A stretch of DNA of 40,848 bases from Muribaculaceae bacterium (GCA_024400935.1 JAKSLZ010000020.1:1-40848); one strand, 5' to 3'; shown: positions 16,697 through 25,672, numbered from the stretch's first letter. Made by a program: numbers and translations. The notes: generated by a model not told the origin, from the sequence alone.

Positions 16697-16876
16697 GGCA
16701 GGTTCTATTAATTCTGGGATAAAGTTATTATTTATTTCGGTCGCTTTTGAGTCTGTTTTGGTATCTCCGACGGTCAATGACCATCGGTTACGATGCAGTG
16801 CAACGACTTTGTCGTTATCAAAAATCTGCTCAAAACATCTCTCAAAATCGCCTCGACATAATTAATAGAACCTGCC
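16697..16876. mobile_element. MITE-like element with 17-bp perfect inverted repeats and TAA duplication
   Basis: GGCAGGTTCTATTAATT (16697-16713) and its exact reverse complement (16860-16876) bound 180 bp flanked by TAA on both sides (16694-16696, 16877-16879). A 3-bp TNA duplication is what the IS1031 group of IS5-family elements makes, so a MITE mobilised by such a transposase is possible. Inside are two small dyads, ACGACTTTGTCGT and CCGACGGTCAATGACCATCGG in part. No credible coding frame is present. It abuts the 3' end of the pspC-like gene. Confidence 0.65.
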
Positions 16877-16912
16877 TAAATGAAACAGGATTGTTGGGGT
16901 TTTCTTGCAGGC

Positions 16913-17101
16913 TCAGGCGCGCTGCGGCATTACGATCATTGCTACGATATAGAGCAGTATGCCGGGAAAACCTGCTGAGAAGATGGAGAGGAAGGCATAG
17001 GCCAGCCTCACCAGTGTGTGATCTAAGTCGAAATATTCAGCGATGCCGCCGCACACTCCGGCCAGCACCTTATTGTTTGATTTTGTCAATTTCTTTTGCA
17101 T
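16913..17101 (-). CDS. PspC domain membrane protein
   Basis: This 62-residue protein is essentially one PspC domain: the basic start KKLTKSNNKVLAGVCGGIAEYFDLD followed by the hydrophobic region VRLAYAFLSIFSAGFPGILLYIVAMIVMP. VxGGIAxYF and the terminal IVMPxxA are family hallmarks. PspC proteins sit in the inner membrane and take part in envelope-stress responses in some bacteria; the role of stand-alone short versions is uncertain. It appears monocistronic, with a TAACTTTG -7-like box at 17183-17190 and a MITE-like element 37 bp past its stop. Confidence 0.85.
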   Translation of the reverse strand: MQKKLTKSNNKVLAGVCGGIAEYFDLDHTLVRLAYAFLSIFSAGFPGILLYIVAMIVMPQRA

Positions 17102-17182
17102 AGTTGTGTTCTTTTAAATGTTTTATTGGCTAGATGCAAATTCTGTGCCAGATACGTTTGCTTTAATCTAAATTTCGTGATG

Positions 17183-17190
17183 CAAAGTTA
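17183..17190 (-). promoter_or_regulatory. Candidate -7 element of the PspC gene
   Basis: On the minus strand TAACTTTG matches TAnnTTTG, about 80 bp before the start. No matching -33 element is evident. Confidence 0.4.
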
Positions 17191-17300
17191 CTGCTTCTTG
17201 TACACGGTGGATTGTAAAAAAAGGACATTTAAAAAAAAGAGGTGGGGGCTATCATGGCAGGGAAGCGGTGGTGGCTCAACGTGGGGTGGGTAGCAAAAAG

Positions 17301-17331
17301 AAGCGGCCGCTTGTGGGGAAGGCGGCCGCTT
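17301..17331 (-). terminator. GC-rich terminator with repeated GCGGCCGC palindromes
   Basis: Two GCGGCCGC octamers (17303-17310 and 17322-17329) can pair with each other across a short loop. In minus-strand orientation they are followed by TTCTTTTTGC. The hairpin is placed to terminate the glucan-hydrolase operon. Confidence 0.65.
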
Positions 17332-17352
17332 ATGGGGAAGGGTAAGTAGTGC

Positions 17353-19224
17353 TTAATATTCCAGGATGAGGGTGGCACGTGCGGGGAGGTAGAGGTCTTG
17401 GGTAAGGTCTACTGTCTTGCCAGTGGGCACGTCGCGGGCTGTGGTGGCGGTGCCTATCACTTCTTTGTAGCGCTTCACGGGCATTGTCTCGGGCATGTCG
17501 CTGCCGTTGACTACGGTGAGCACTGTCTTGTCCTCGTGGCGGCGTGCAATGACGTAGATGCCGTTGTGGGGTATGAACTGCGTCATGCGGCCCTCGGTAA
17601 TCACTTTGTTGCCCTGGCGCCAGTGCAGCACTGCCTTGAGCCAGTTGTACATCTCGTTCTCGGCATAGGTGCGGCCTTTGGACGTGAATGCGTTGCGGGG
17701 GTCGCCAGGGAAACCTCCGATGAAGTCCTTGCGCACATATCCGTCGGTCACTTCCTTGGTGCCGTTCATCAGTACCTCTGTGCCATAGTAGAGCTGCGGT
17801 ATGCGGTTGATGGTTAGCAGTATAGCTAATGCCTGCTTGAGCGTCATCATGTCCTTGCCGTTGCCCAGGAAGCGGTTAGTGTCGTGGTTCTCGATGAACG
17901 CCATCACGCTCGAGGGGTTGGGGTAGAGGTAGTCCTGGCACAGGCTGTTGTAGACGCGGTTGAAGCCGTGCCACCAGCCATCGGTGGGCTCGTGCTTGGC
18001 GCTGTCGAGTTTCTCATAGAGCGAGAAGTCCATGACGGTCTTGAGGTTGCTGTTTGTCTTGGCCGTCTTGCTGTCCTTTTGCCAAGTAGAGGTGTAATAG
18101 GGGTTCTCTACCCAGGTCTCTCCCACAACGTTGAAGTTGGGGTACTCATCGTTGAGAATCTCGAGCCAGTGTGCCATTGCGTCGGCATAGGCATAGGGGT
18201 AGGTATCCATGCGGATGCCGTCGATGCCTGCAGTCTCAATCCACCAGATGCTGTTCTGGATGAGGTAATTCATCACGTGCGGATTGTGGTGGTTGAGGTC
18301 GGGCATAGAGGGCACGAACCATCCCTCCACGGTCTCGCGCAGGTCGACCTCGCTGGCATAGGGGTCGAGCACGGGAGTGAGCTTGTAGCTGGTTTGCAGG
18401 TAGTTCTCTTTGTAGTCGGGCTGGTTGAGCCAGTCGTGCGAGGGCATATCCTTGAGCCAGGGATGGTAGCTGCCGCAGTGGTTGAAAATCATGTCCATCA
18501 CCACCTTGAGTCCGCGAGCGTGTGCCTTGTCGATGAGACGGCGGTAGTCGTCGTTGGTGCCAAAGCGGGGGTCCACGCGGTAGTAGTCGGTGGTGGCATA
18601 GCCGTGGTAGCAGCTATGGCCGTGACCGTCGGGCGAGTCGTTCTCAAGCACGGGTGTGAACCACAGTGCTGTCACGCCCAGGTCAGTGAAGTAGTCCAGA
18701 TGCTGCTCGATGCCGGCGAGGTCGCCGCCGTGGCGCAGGCTGGGCTTGCTGCGGTCAGTCTTATAGGGCTGCATGCCGGCGATGTCGTTGTTAGAGGGGT
18801 CGCCGTCGGCAAAGCGGTCGGGCATGAGCATGTAGAGCACATCGGCATTAGTGAATCCCATGCGCTTGTCACTGCTCATGTCGCGCTGCTTGAGCTCGTA
18901 AGGCACGGTCTTGGTTTTCTTGCCCACGGTGAACTTGATGTCAAAGCTACCGGGCTGAGCACCAGCGGTGTTGAGATATAGCAGCAGATAGTTGGGCGAC
19001 TCAAGTTGCACGATGCTGTCCACCTTCACGCCGGGGTAGTTGATGTCGACTGCGGCATTCTTGATGCCTGCTCCATATACCATGAGCTGCAGTGAGGGGT
19101 TCTTCATGCCGGCAAACCAGCAGGTGGGGTCGATGCGGTCAACGTTGACCGCATTTTTCTTAGCGGGAGCAGCGTGTGCAGCCAGTCCCATAACGGCCGC
19201 AAAGGCCAGCAGTAGATGTTTCAT
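17353..19224 (-). CDS. SusA-like GH13 neopullulanase/cyclomaltodextrinase-type alpha-amylase
   Basis: The Met at 19224 starts a signal peptide (MKHLLLAFAAVMGLAAHA), giving 623 residues, close to SusA of Bacteroides. An N-terminal beta-sandwich (~25-115, WFAGMKNPSLQLMVYG) of the cyclomaltodextrinase type precedes the GH13 barrel (~127-530). The catalytic residues are nucleophile Asp340 (GIRMDTYPYA), acid/base Glu369 (VVGETW) and Asp448 (FIENHDTNR). A beta-sheet C-domain ends the protein. Periplasmic cleavage of alpha-1,4 bonds in malto-oligosaccharides or pullulan is expected. It is the last of three glucan genes, but 209 bp of repeats separate it from the pullulanase gene, so a separate promoter is possible. 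Confidence 0.92.
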   Translation of the reverse strand: MKHLLLAFAAVMGLAAHAAPAKKNAVNVDRIDPTCWFAGMKNPSLQLMVYGAGIKNAAVDINYPGVKVDSIVQLESPNYLLLYLNTAGAQPGSFDIKFTVGKKTKTVPYELKQRDMSSDKRMGFTNADVLYMLMPDRFADGDPSNNDIAGMQPYKTDRSKPSLRHGGDLAGIEQHLDYFTDLGVTALWFTPVLENDSPDGHGHSCYHGYATTDYYRVDPRFGTNDDYRRLIDKAHARGLKVVMDMIFNHCGSYHPWLKDMPSHDWLNQPDYKENYLQTSYKLTPVLDPYASEVDLRETVEGWFVPSMPDLNHHNPHVMNYLIQNSIWWIETAGIDGIRMDTYPYAYADAMAHWLEILNDEYPNFNVVGETWVENPYYTSTWQKDSKTAKTNSNLKTVMDFSLYEKLDSAKHEPTDGWWHGFNRVYNSLCQDYLYPNPSSVMAFIENHDTNRFLGNGKDMMTLKQALAILLTINRIPQLYYGTEVLMNGTKEVTDGYVRKDFIGGFPGDPRNAFTSKGRTYAENEMYNWLKAVLHWRQGNKVITEGRMTQFIPHNGIYVIARRHEDKTVLTVVNGSDMPETMPVKRYKEVIGTATTARDVPTGKTVDLTQDLYLPARATLILEY

Positions 19225-19269
19225 GACTGTTGTTTTAAATTGAATGCGCATGGAGCACTCACGATGGTA

Positions 19270-19351
19270 TCGGGGCTCTCTGGGTTCTCAGAGCTCTCTC
19301 GGAGTTCTCGGGGCTTTCGGAGTTCTCGGAGTTCTCAGAGCTCTCAGAGCG
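19270..19351. repeat. 9-bp tandem repeat array (TCGGAGTTC-like)
   Basis: About nine copies of a 9-bp unit (TCGGGGCTC, TCAGAGCTC, TCGGAGTTC and variants) run in tandem between the GH13 and pullulanase genes. A related 9-bp array occurs at 33280-33330. Function unknown. Confidence 0.7.
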
Positions 19352-19355
19352 ATTA

Positions 19356-19433
19356 ACCTTTTAAACCTTTAAACCTTTAAACCTTTAAACCTTTAAACTT
19401 TTAAACTTTTAAACTTTTACCCCCTTAAACCCT
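19356..19433. repeat. 8-bp tandem repeat AAACCTTT/AAACTTTT
   Basis: Roughly eight copies of AAACCTTT drift into AAACTTTT next to the 9-bp array and immediately 3' of the pullulanase stop codon. No coding capacity or terminator stem is seen. Confidence 0.7.
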
Positions 19434-21362
19434 TTAGTTATGGAAAATCATTGCGCTCTGAGCGGGAACCTTGACGGTGGGCCCCTCAACGGTGCCCAGT
19501 CCGTTCTCGTCGATGGCGATGTTGCGGCACACCACTGTGTAAGTGCCCTTGGGCACAGTGACAGTGCGCTCGCTCTTGTTAGCGTTGAGCACCACATAGA
19601 TGTCGTTCCAGGGCTCGCCGGGGATGCTGCTCTTGAGGTGGTAAGCCACCAGCGCATCCTGCGAGGGCAAGAACTCAAGCTTGCTCTTCACCATCTCGGC
19701 ATCGCCCAGGTGGAATGCGCGGTGGTTCTGGCGCAGTGCAATGAGGTTCTTGTAGTAGTTGAACACCTGCGGATATTTCTCGAGGTTGGTCCAGTCGAGG
19801 TGGTTGATAGAGTCGGGGCTCTCATAGCTGTTGTGCACGCCCTTCTTGTCGCGCAGCATCTCCTCACCGCTGAGCATGAAAGGCACGCCCTGTGATGTGA
19901 ACACAGCAGTCTGTGCCAGCAGGTCGAGGCGAATGAGCTCGTCCATGGTGATGCCGGGGATGCTGCTCTTGAGACGGTCCACGAGGCACATGTCGTCGTG
20001 GCACGAAACGTAGCTAATCATCTGAGTGGGCTGCAGTGTCCATGAGCGCTTGCTGTAGTTGACCTTGCCAAAGTCGACCTGCGGGTGCTTGATGGCGCCT
20101 GCGATGCCCATCTTGATGCTCTCCTCATGGCCGGGGAGACCTGCGAGGAATGCTGCCTGATGGTCGTCGCTGAAAGGACCGCGCAGTGCGTCGCGAATGT
20201 CGTCGCTGAAGGCGGCGATGCCGGGCATCTTGTAGATGGCGGCCTTCATGCCCAGCTTGTCGGCATCATAGGCGCATGAACCGGCGCTCCATCCCTCGCC
20301 ATATATATAAATGTGGGGAGGCAGGGCCTCGCGTATGGCGTTCATCGTCTCAATGTCGTGCACGCCCATGAGGTCAAAGCGGAAGCCGTCGATGTGGTAC
20401 TCGTCCACCCAGTACTTCACGCTCTCAATCATGTAGTCGCGCATCACGGGGCGGTCGCTGGCAGTCTCGTTGCCGCAGCCCGAGCCGTTGCTGTAAGTGC
20501 CGTCGGCGTTCTTGCGGAAGAACTCGTCGGGCATCATGATCTGGAAATTGCTGCCGTCGATGTTGAAGGTGTGGTTATACACCACGTCGAGGATGACCTT
20601 GATGCCGGCATTGTGCAGCGCCTGCACCATCTGCTTGAACTCGCGTATGCGCGCCTTGGGGTCGGCGGGGTTAGTCGAGTAGCCGCCCTCGGGCACGTTG
20701 TAGTTCAGGGGGTCATATCCCCAGTTGTACTTGTTGTTCTCGAGGTGACTCTCGTCGACCGATGCATAGTCAAACGACGGCAACATGTGCACGGCATTGA
20801 CACCCAGTGCCTTGAGGTGGGCAATGGCCTTGGGCTCGCTCAGAGCCAGGAACTTGCCCTTGTGCTCAAGACCGCTAGAGGGGTCAATCGAGAAGTCGCG
20901 GTGGTGCATCTCATAGAGCACCAGGTCGCGGGCGTCGATCACGGGCGACTGGTCGCTGCTCCATCCCTCGGGGTCGGTGCTGGCCATGTCGATGACCGCG
21001 CCGCGGCGTCCGTTCACGCCCACGGCCTTGGCACTGATGCCCGGGCACTCGCCGCGGAACTTGCCGGCATACTTCACGTCAAAGGTGTAGAACTTGCCCT
21101 CAAGGTCGCCTTTCACCTGTGCGTTCCAGGTGGGATAGCCGTTCTTGTCGGTAGCACCTTTCTTGAGCGACACGGTCTTGACGGGCTTGCCGTCCTGGCC
21201 GTTGTCATAGATGCGCAGTTTCACTGCCTGTGCATCGCTCAGGGTGATGGTCTGGAATGTTGTCGCGTCGTGCGAGTAGTTCACGGTCTGCTGCTGGGCA
21301 CCGGCGTGAGCAGGTGCCAGCAGAGCTGTGATAGCGGCGATTGCCATATGGATGGGTTTCAT
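19434..21362 (-). CDS. pulA: Type I pullulanase (GH13_14)
   Basis: This enzyme hydrolyses alpha-1,6 branch links of pullulan and limit dextrins. A signal peptide (MKPIHMAIAAITALLAPAHA) precedes an N-terminal beta domain (~25-110) and a GH13 barrel. The type I pullulanase signature YNWGYDP is at 212-218. The nucleophile is Asp330 (GFRFDLMG), the acid/base is Glu356 (YGEGW), and the third acid is in SCHDDM. At 642 residues it matches compact Bacteroidetes pullulanases without extra CBMs. It starts 9 bp after the amylomaltase stop, so the two are co-transcribed. It debranches substrate for the SusA-like enzyme and the glucanotransferase. Confidence 0.93.
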   Translation of the reverse strand: MKPIHMAIAAITALLAPAHAGAQQQTVNYSHDATTFQTITLSDAQAVKLRIYDNGQDGKPVKTVSLKKGATDKNGYPTWNAQVKGDLEGKFYTFDVKYAGKFRGECPGISAKAVGVNGRRGAVIDMASTDPEGWSSDQSPVIDARDLVLYEMHHRDFSIDPSSGLEHKGKFLALSEPKAIAHLKALGVNAVHMLPSFDYASVDESHLENNKYNWGYDPLNYNVPEGGYSTNPADPKARIREFKQMVQALHNAGIKVILDVVYNHTFNIDGSNFQIMMPDEFFRKNADGTYSNGSGCGNETASDRPVMRDYMIESVKYWVDEYHIDGFRFDLMGVHDIETMNAIREALPPHIYIYGEGWSAGSCAYDADKLGMKAAIYKMPGIAAFSDDIRDALRGPFSDDHQAAFLAGLPGHEESIKMGIAGAIKHPQVDFGKVNYSKRSWTLQPTQMISYVSCHDDMCLVDRLKSSIPGITMDELIRLDLLAQTAVFTSQGVPFMLSGEEMLRDKKGVHNSYESPDSINHLDWTNLEKYPQVFNYYKNLIALRQNHRAFHLGDAEMVKSKLEFLPSQDALVAYHLKSSIPGEPWNDIYVVLNANKSERTVTVPKGTYTVVCRNIAIDENGLGTVEGPTVKVPAQSAMIFHN

Positions 21363-21371
21363 ATTTAGATT

Positions 21372-24044
21372 TTATCGTCCGTTATTGATAATCAGTTTAG
21401 TGATCTTGTTGTTAAAGTCGGCCTCCTTCATGAGCTGCTCGATGGTCATGTGCATGCGGTAGCGCCAGTAGTGACGGGGGTTGGCGGGGATGTTGATGCG
21501 CTCGGCATCGGCATCGGCGCGACGCACCTTCTCGTCGGTGGCCATCCAGTCTTGCAGTGAGAGCAGGCACAGCATTGAGGGCGACGCCAGGTGGTTGTTG
21601 ACCACGTGGGTAGCGATGTCGGCGGGCATGGGGTGGGGAGCTGCATCACCGCGCCACAGCACGCTGTTGTAGTATTCCTGAGTGAGAGCCCAGTCCTCGT
21701 CCCACCACTGGCGCAGTGTGGGCATGTCGTGGGTCGAGATGGTTGCCACGCTGCGGTAGGGGTTGCTGTTGAGGTTGCCGAACTTGAGGTGCGGATCCTT
21801 GGGCATTGACTCAATTTCGAGGCTCAGGATGCGCAGTTCGTCCATCACCCAAGCTACGCAGTCGGGCACCATACCCAGGTCCTCGGCACACACGAGCATG
21901 CGTGTGCACTCGGCCAGAGTGGGCAGTTTCTTCATCGCCTCGCCATACCAGTAGTCGTTGTTGCGGCGATAGAAGTAGTCGTTATACAGGCGGTTGAATG
22001 CCTGCTTGTCGTTGTCATAGAGCGCTTCATAAGTGAAGTCAAACTGTGCCGAGATGCGCGGATGGTACAGGCCGGGGTTCTTGTGGTCGCGCACAAAGAG
22101 CACGTTGCTGATGAGCGCATACAGGCCGTCGCGCAGGTTGAGTTCGTTAGTATCGGTCACGCCGGCAAATGCAGCCTCTACCTTGCGCTGAGTTTCATAC
22201 TCGGGACGCATGCCGTAGACATCGTCGTGCAGGTGCTCTACATATTTCTCACGCACCTCTTGTGCACGTGCACCGAACACGCGGTCCAGGATCCAGTCAG
22301 TGATGAACGGGGTGGTCATGTGCTTCTCCTGGAAGTTGAGGCCGTAGCCGCGTATCTCGTCAGAGCTCATACCCAGTGCGGGTGAGAAGTGTCCCAGCAG
22401 GCCGTGAACAGCGTCGATGGGGATTTCCCAGATGCGGAAGAAGCCCAGCACGTGGTCGATGCGGTAAGCGTCAAAGTACTGTGCCATCTTGGTGAAGCGC
22501 TTGATCCACCACTTGCAGCCGTCGGCAAGCATAGCGTCCCAGTTGTAGGTGGGGAAGCCCCAGTTCTGGCCGTTAGTTGAGAATGCATCTGGCGGAGCAC
22601 CGGCCTGTCCGTTGAGGTTGAAGTACTTGGGCTCTACCCATGCCTCAACGCCGTCGCGGCTGATGCCGATGGGGATGTCGCCCTTGAGGATTACATTCTT
22701 GCTGCGTGCATACTCATGGGCACCGCGCATCTGCTTGTCGAGGATAAACTGGATGTAGTACCATATTGCAACCTCCTTGTAGAGGCGGGTGCGCACGTTG
22801 GTCATCGCCTTGCGGTCCTCGTCGCTGAAGGTGCGGTTCTCAGGCCACTCGTTGAAGGTTGCTGTGCCATACTGGTCGCGGTAGTGGCTGAATGCTGCGT
22901 AGGGCACGAGCCACTCGGCATTAGCCTCAAAGAATGCCTTGAACTCCTTGCTCTTGAGCACCTCGGCGCCTTCCTGGGCATACAGCTCCTTGAGGTAGCC
23001 GCGTTTAGCTTCGTTCACGCGCTCATAGTCGATCTGGTCAAGGGCGTTGAGCTCCTTGCGCAGTTCCTCGTAATACTTGGCACGCTTGCCGTCGGCCAGC
23101 ACGGGAAGCTGGCGCAGGTCTACATACTGGGGATGCAGAGCATAGATGCTGATGCTGTTATAGGGATAGCTGTCGCGCCATGTGCCTGTGATGGTGGTAT
23201 CGTTGATGGGGAGCACCTGCAGCGCACGCTGGCCTGTCGAGGCTACCCAGTCGATCATGAGCTTGAGGTCGCCAAAGTCGCCCACGCCAAAGCTGCCCTT
23301 AGACCTCAGTGAGAAGATGGGCACTACCGAGCCTGCGATGCGCATGGGACTCAGGGGGAAGTATGCCTTGGGCAGGTCGTATGTCACCACGTCGCCCGAG
23401 CGCATTGACGGCAGCACGATGGTGCGGTTGTCGCCGTTCTCCCACACGGGAGCCTGGCCCTCGGCCATGATGATGAACTTGAACTCTACAAACGAAGTCT
23501 TGAACTTGGCTGCATCGAGCACTGCTACCCATTCGTTGGGCATCTGCTCTACCATCTTAATGGCCTTAGTGGCCTCCCAGTCGCCCAGGGTGGCAGTGTT
23601 GCCCACGATGGCCAGATGCTCACCAGCACGCAGCTGCGGAGCGCGCACCTTGAGTTGCACAGTCATGCTGTACTTCACGCTTGCGGGAACGCCGCATTCG
23701 CGAGCTGCAACGCACTGTGTGAATGCCGATGTGTACAGGTAGCTGTCGTCGGGCACATCGTTCCAGTGGTCATAGCAAGTGTACTTGGCGCCCTTGACCG
23801 ATGCCAAATTAAGGCAGTGGGGCACAACGAGCCACTCGTGGCGAACGGTGTTGCAGCCGCGCTTCACGCTGTAGAAGTAGTTGATGACGCTGCCTTCTTC
23901 ACAATCAATTTCACACTTCCAGTCTTTTCCGCTGGCAGTCTTCATGGCCACTTGCTTAGCGACGTTCTTGTCGGCATCGAGCAGGTTGAGCACCATTTCC
24001 TCGCCATAGACGGTTTTGTAGTCAAGAATGAATCTAATTTTCAT
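21372..24044 (-). CDS. malQ: 4-alpha-glucanotransferase (GH77 amylomaltase) with two CBM20 domains
   Basis: This enzyme transfers maltosyl or longer alpha-1,4-glucan segments between chains and releases glucose. Residues ~1-115 and ~127-230 are two CBM20 starch-binding domains (VGNTATLGDWEATKA is typical). The remaining ~640 residues are GH77, as in plant DPE2-type enzymes. Motifs are YRIDHVLGFFRIWEIP with the nucleophile Asp, CAEDLGMVPDCV with the acid/base Glu, and STHDMPTLRQWW. There is no signal peptide, so it acts in the cytoplasm, unlike the two exported hydrolases downstream. It heads the operon and is divergent from the sugar transporter across a 301-bp regulatory region. Confidence 0.94.
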   Translation of the reverse strand: MKIRFILDYKTVYGEEMVLNLLDADKNVAKQVAMKTASGKDWKCEIDCEEGSVINYFYSVKRGCNTVRHEWLVVPHCLNLASVKGAKYTCYDHWNDVPDDSYLYTSAFTQCVAARECGVPASVKYSMTVQLKVRAPQLRAGEHLAIVGNTATLGDWEATKAIKMVEQMPNEWVAVLDAAKFKTSFVEFKFIIMAEGQAPVWENGDNRTIVLPSMRSGDVVTYDLPKAYFPLSPMRIAGSVVPIFSLRSKGSFGVGDFGDLKLMIDWVASTGQRALQVLPINDTTITGTWRDSYPYNSISIYALHPQYVDLRQLPVLADGKRAKYYEELRKELNALDQIDYERVNEAKRGYLKELYAQEGAEVLKSKEFKAFFEANAEWLVPYAAFSHYRDQYGTATFNEWPENRTFSDEDRKAMTNVRTRLYKEVAIWYYIQFILDKQMRGAHEYARSKNVILKGDIPIGISRDGVEAWVEPKYFNLNGQAGAPPDAFSTNGQNWGFPTYNWDAMLADGCKWWIKRFTKMAQYFDAYRIDHVLGFFRIWEIPIDAVHGLLGHFSPALGMSSDEIRGYGLNFQEKHMTTPFITDWILDRVFGARAQEVREKYVEHLHDDVYGMRPEYETQRKVEAAFAGVTDTNELNLRDGLYALISNVLFVRDHKNPGLYHPRISAQFDFTYEALYDNDKQAFNRLYNDYFYRRNNDYWYGEAMKKLPTLAECTRMLVCAEDLGMVPDCVAWVMDELRILSLEIESMPKDPHLKFGNLNSNPYRSVATISTHDMPTLRQWWDEDWALTQEYYNSVLWRGDAAPHPMPADIATHVVNNHLASPSMLCLLSLQDWMATDEKVRRADADAERINIPANPRHYWRYRMHMTIEQLMKEADFNNKITKLIINNGR

Positions 24045-24345
24045 ATTATGATGGTTTTAAGTTTCTCTTGTCCTGTATCTCTAAAAACACATTTCACCCA
24101 TTTGAGGACGTGGTTACAGCATGGTAGTGTTGAGCCTGTAATGAGTATTAGTTTTTTGAGTGGTGTAAAGTTACAAAAATTAGTAAAGCCAATGCCCCTA
24201 TGTGCCGTGGTTATCAGTCAAATATTCAGTGCAAACGATTGCGTTGCTTTTGTTAGCCATTTATTTGATGTTGTAGTTTTGAGTTTATCATAATTTGTTT
24301 AAATTTGCAATAGGAAAACAAAAACTTTAAAACTGTAAGAAAAAT
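24045..24345. promoter_or_regulatory. Divergent malQ / transporter regulatory region with LacI-type dyad
   Basis: These 301 bp hold no gene. On the plus side is a full promoter (annotated separately). On the minus side TAACTTTA (24166-24173) is a weaker -7 candidate for malQ. Between them GCAAACGATTGC (24231-24242), within TGCAAACGATTGCG, fits the CG-centred dyad recognised by LacI-family regulators. A maltose-responsive LacI-type repressor or activator is inferred; none is encoded here. Confidence 0.45.
24278..24307 (+). promoter_or_regulatory. Bacteroidetes-type promoter of the sugar transporter
   Basis: TTTG (24278-24281), 18 bp, then TAAATTTG (24300-24307) fit the -33/-7 consensus. The start codon follows 38 bp after the -7 box. 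Confidence 0.7.
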
Positions 24346-25647
24346 ATGAAAACCAAACCAAATTTGAGCTTCAGCAAGCTGTGGAACATCAGTTTCGGCT
24401 TCTTCGGCGTCCAGATTGCATACGCACTCCAGAGCGCCAACATCTCGCGCATCTTTGCCACGCTGGGTGCCGACCCCCACGACCTGAGTTTCTTCTGGAT
24501 TCTCCCTCCCCTCATGGGTATGCTCGTACAGCCTATTGTGGGTCTGTTCAGTGACAAGACATGGACACGTTTTGGCCGTCGCATTCCTTACCTCTTTGTG
24601 GGTGCACTGGTGGCTGTTATCGTGATGTGTCTGCTCCCCAATGCCGGTTCGCTCGGTCTCACTGTGGGCGCAGCCATGATCTTCGGTCTCATCGCACTCA
24701 TGTTCCTCGATACCAGCATCAACATGGCCATGCAGCCCTTCAAGATGATGGTGGGCGACCTTGTAAACGAGGAGCAGAAGGCCAAGGCTTATTCTATCCA
24801 GTCGTTCCTGTGCAATGCCGGTAGCATCGTGGGTTACATCTTCCCGCTGCTGTTCACCGTTATAGGTATCAAGAACATAGCCCCCGAGGGTCAGGTGCCT
24901 GACTCAGTGATCTGGTCATTCTATGTGGGTGCTGCTATTCTCATCCTGTGCGTCATCTACACCATGGCTAACGTCAAGGAGATGCCCCCCGAGGAGTTTG
25001 CACAGTATCAAATCAAGGACGACGCTCAGGACGGATCCAAGGGCACTACAGCTCCCAAGGGCGCTTGGGCAGTGTTCTTCCAGGTGGGTGTGGTTCAGTT
25101 CTTCTGCTGGGCAGCATTCCTCTACATGTGGACCTACACTAACGGCTCAATCGCTGAGACCGTGTGGAACACCAAGGATACCGCTAGCGAGGCTTATCAG
25201 AATGCTGGCAACTGGGTAGGTGTTATCTTTGCTGTTCAGGCTGTTGGTAGCGTGCTGTGGGCAATCGTTCTTCCTCAGTTCAAGAACACCAAGCTGGCCT
25301 ATGCAGTGAGCCTCATCATTGGTGCCGTGGGCTTTGCTATGGTTCCCTACTGCACTAACCAGTACATGCTCTTTGTGCCTTACTTCCTCATCGGTTGTGC
25401 ATGGGCTGCAATGCTCGCAATGCCCTTCACATTTGTGACTAACGCATTTGAGGGCAGTTCTCGCATGGGTACAGTGCTCGGTCTGTTCAACTGCACCATC
25501 TGCTTGCCGCAGATTGTTGCTGCTGCAACTGGCGGTCTTGTGATGAAGCTCGTAGATAGCTCACAGCCCAACATGTTCGTCGTGGCAGCCATCTTCCTGG
25601 TTATCGCCACAGCATGCGTCTTCATCATCAAGGAAAAGAAGAAATAA
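24346..25647 (+). CDS. SLC45/GPH-type MFS sugar (maltose) transporter
   Basis: This 433-residue inner-membrane protein has about twelve transmembrane helices. The N-terminal pattern GFFGVQIAYALQSANISRIFATLGADP and the loop FSDKTWTRFGRRIPYLFVGA are diagnostic of the SLC45-like branch of MFS, whose bacterial members next to glucanotransferase genes import maltose or maltodextrins with protons. The central cytoplasmic loop is short. Divergent orientation from malQ and a shared regulatory region support import of the maltose and oligosaccharides made by the exported hydrolases. Substrate choice is inferred from context. Confidence 0.9.
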   Translation: MKTKPNLSFSKLWNISFGFFGVQIAYALQSANISRIFATLGADPHDLSFFWILPPLMGMLVQPIVGLFSDKTWTRFGRRIPYLFVGALVAVIVMCLLPNAGSLGLTVGAAMIFGLIALMFLDTSINMAMQPFKMMVGDLVNEEQKAKAYSIQSFLCNAGSIVGYIFPLLFTVIGIKNIAPEGQVPDSVIWSFYVGAAILILCVIYTMANVKEMPPEEFAQYQIKDDAQDGSKGTTAPKGAWAVFFQVGVVQFFCWAAFLYMWTYTNGSIAETVWNTKDTASEAYQNAGNWVGVIFAVQAVGSVLWAIVLPQFKNTKLAYAVSLIIGAVGFAMVPYCTNQYMLFVPYFLIGCAWAAMLAMPFTFVTNAFEGSSRMGTVLGLFNCTICLPQIVAAATGGLVMKLVDSSQPNMFVVAAIFLVIATACVFIIKEKKK

Positions 25648-25672
25648 GCATTCCCTTCTAGATTAAATAAAA

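Noticed and set aside
16680-16865. Small plus-strand coding frame across the second MITE-like element
   Set aside because: It is almost entirely contained between the inverted repeats, resembles no protein, and has no ribosome-binding or promoter support.
17301-17331. Attachment or recombination site suggested by paired GCGGCCGC octamers
   Set aside because: The position just after an operon end and the following T-rich tract fit a terminator hairpin. No integrase or core duplication is present.
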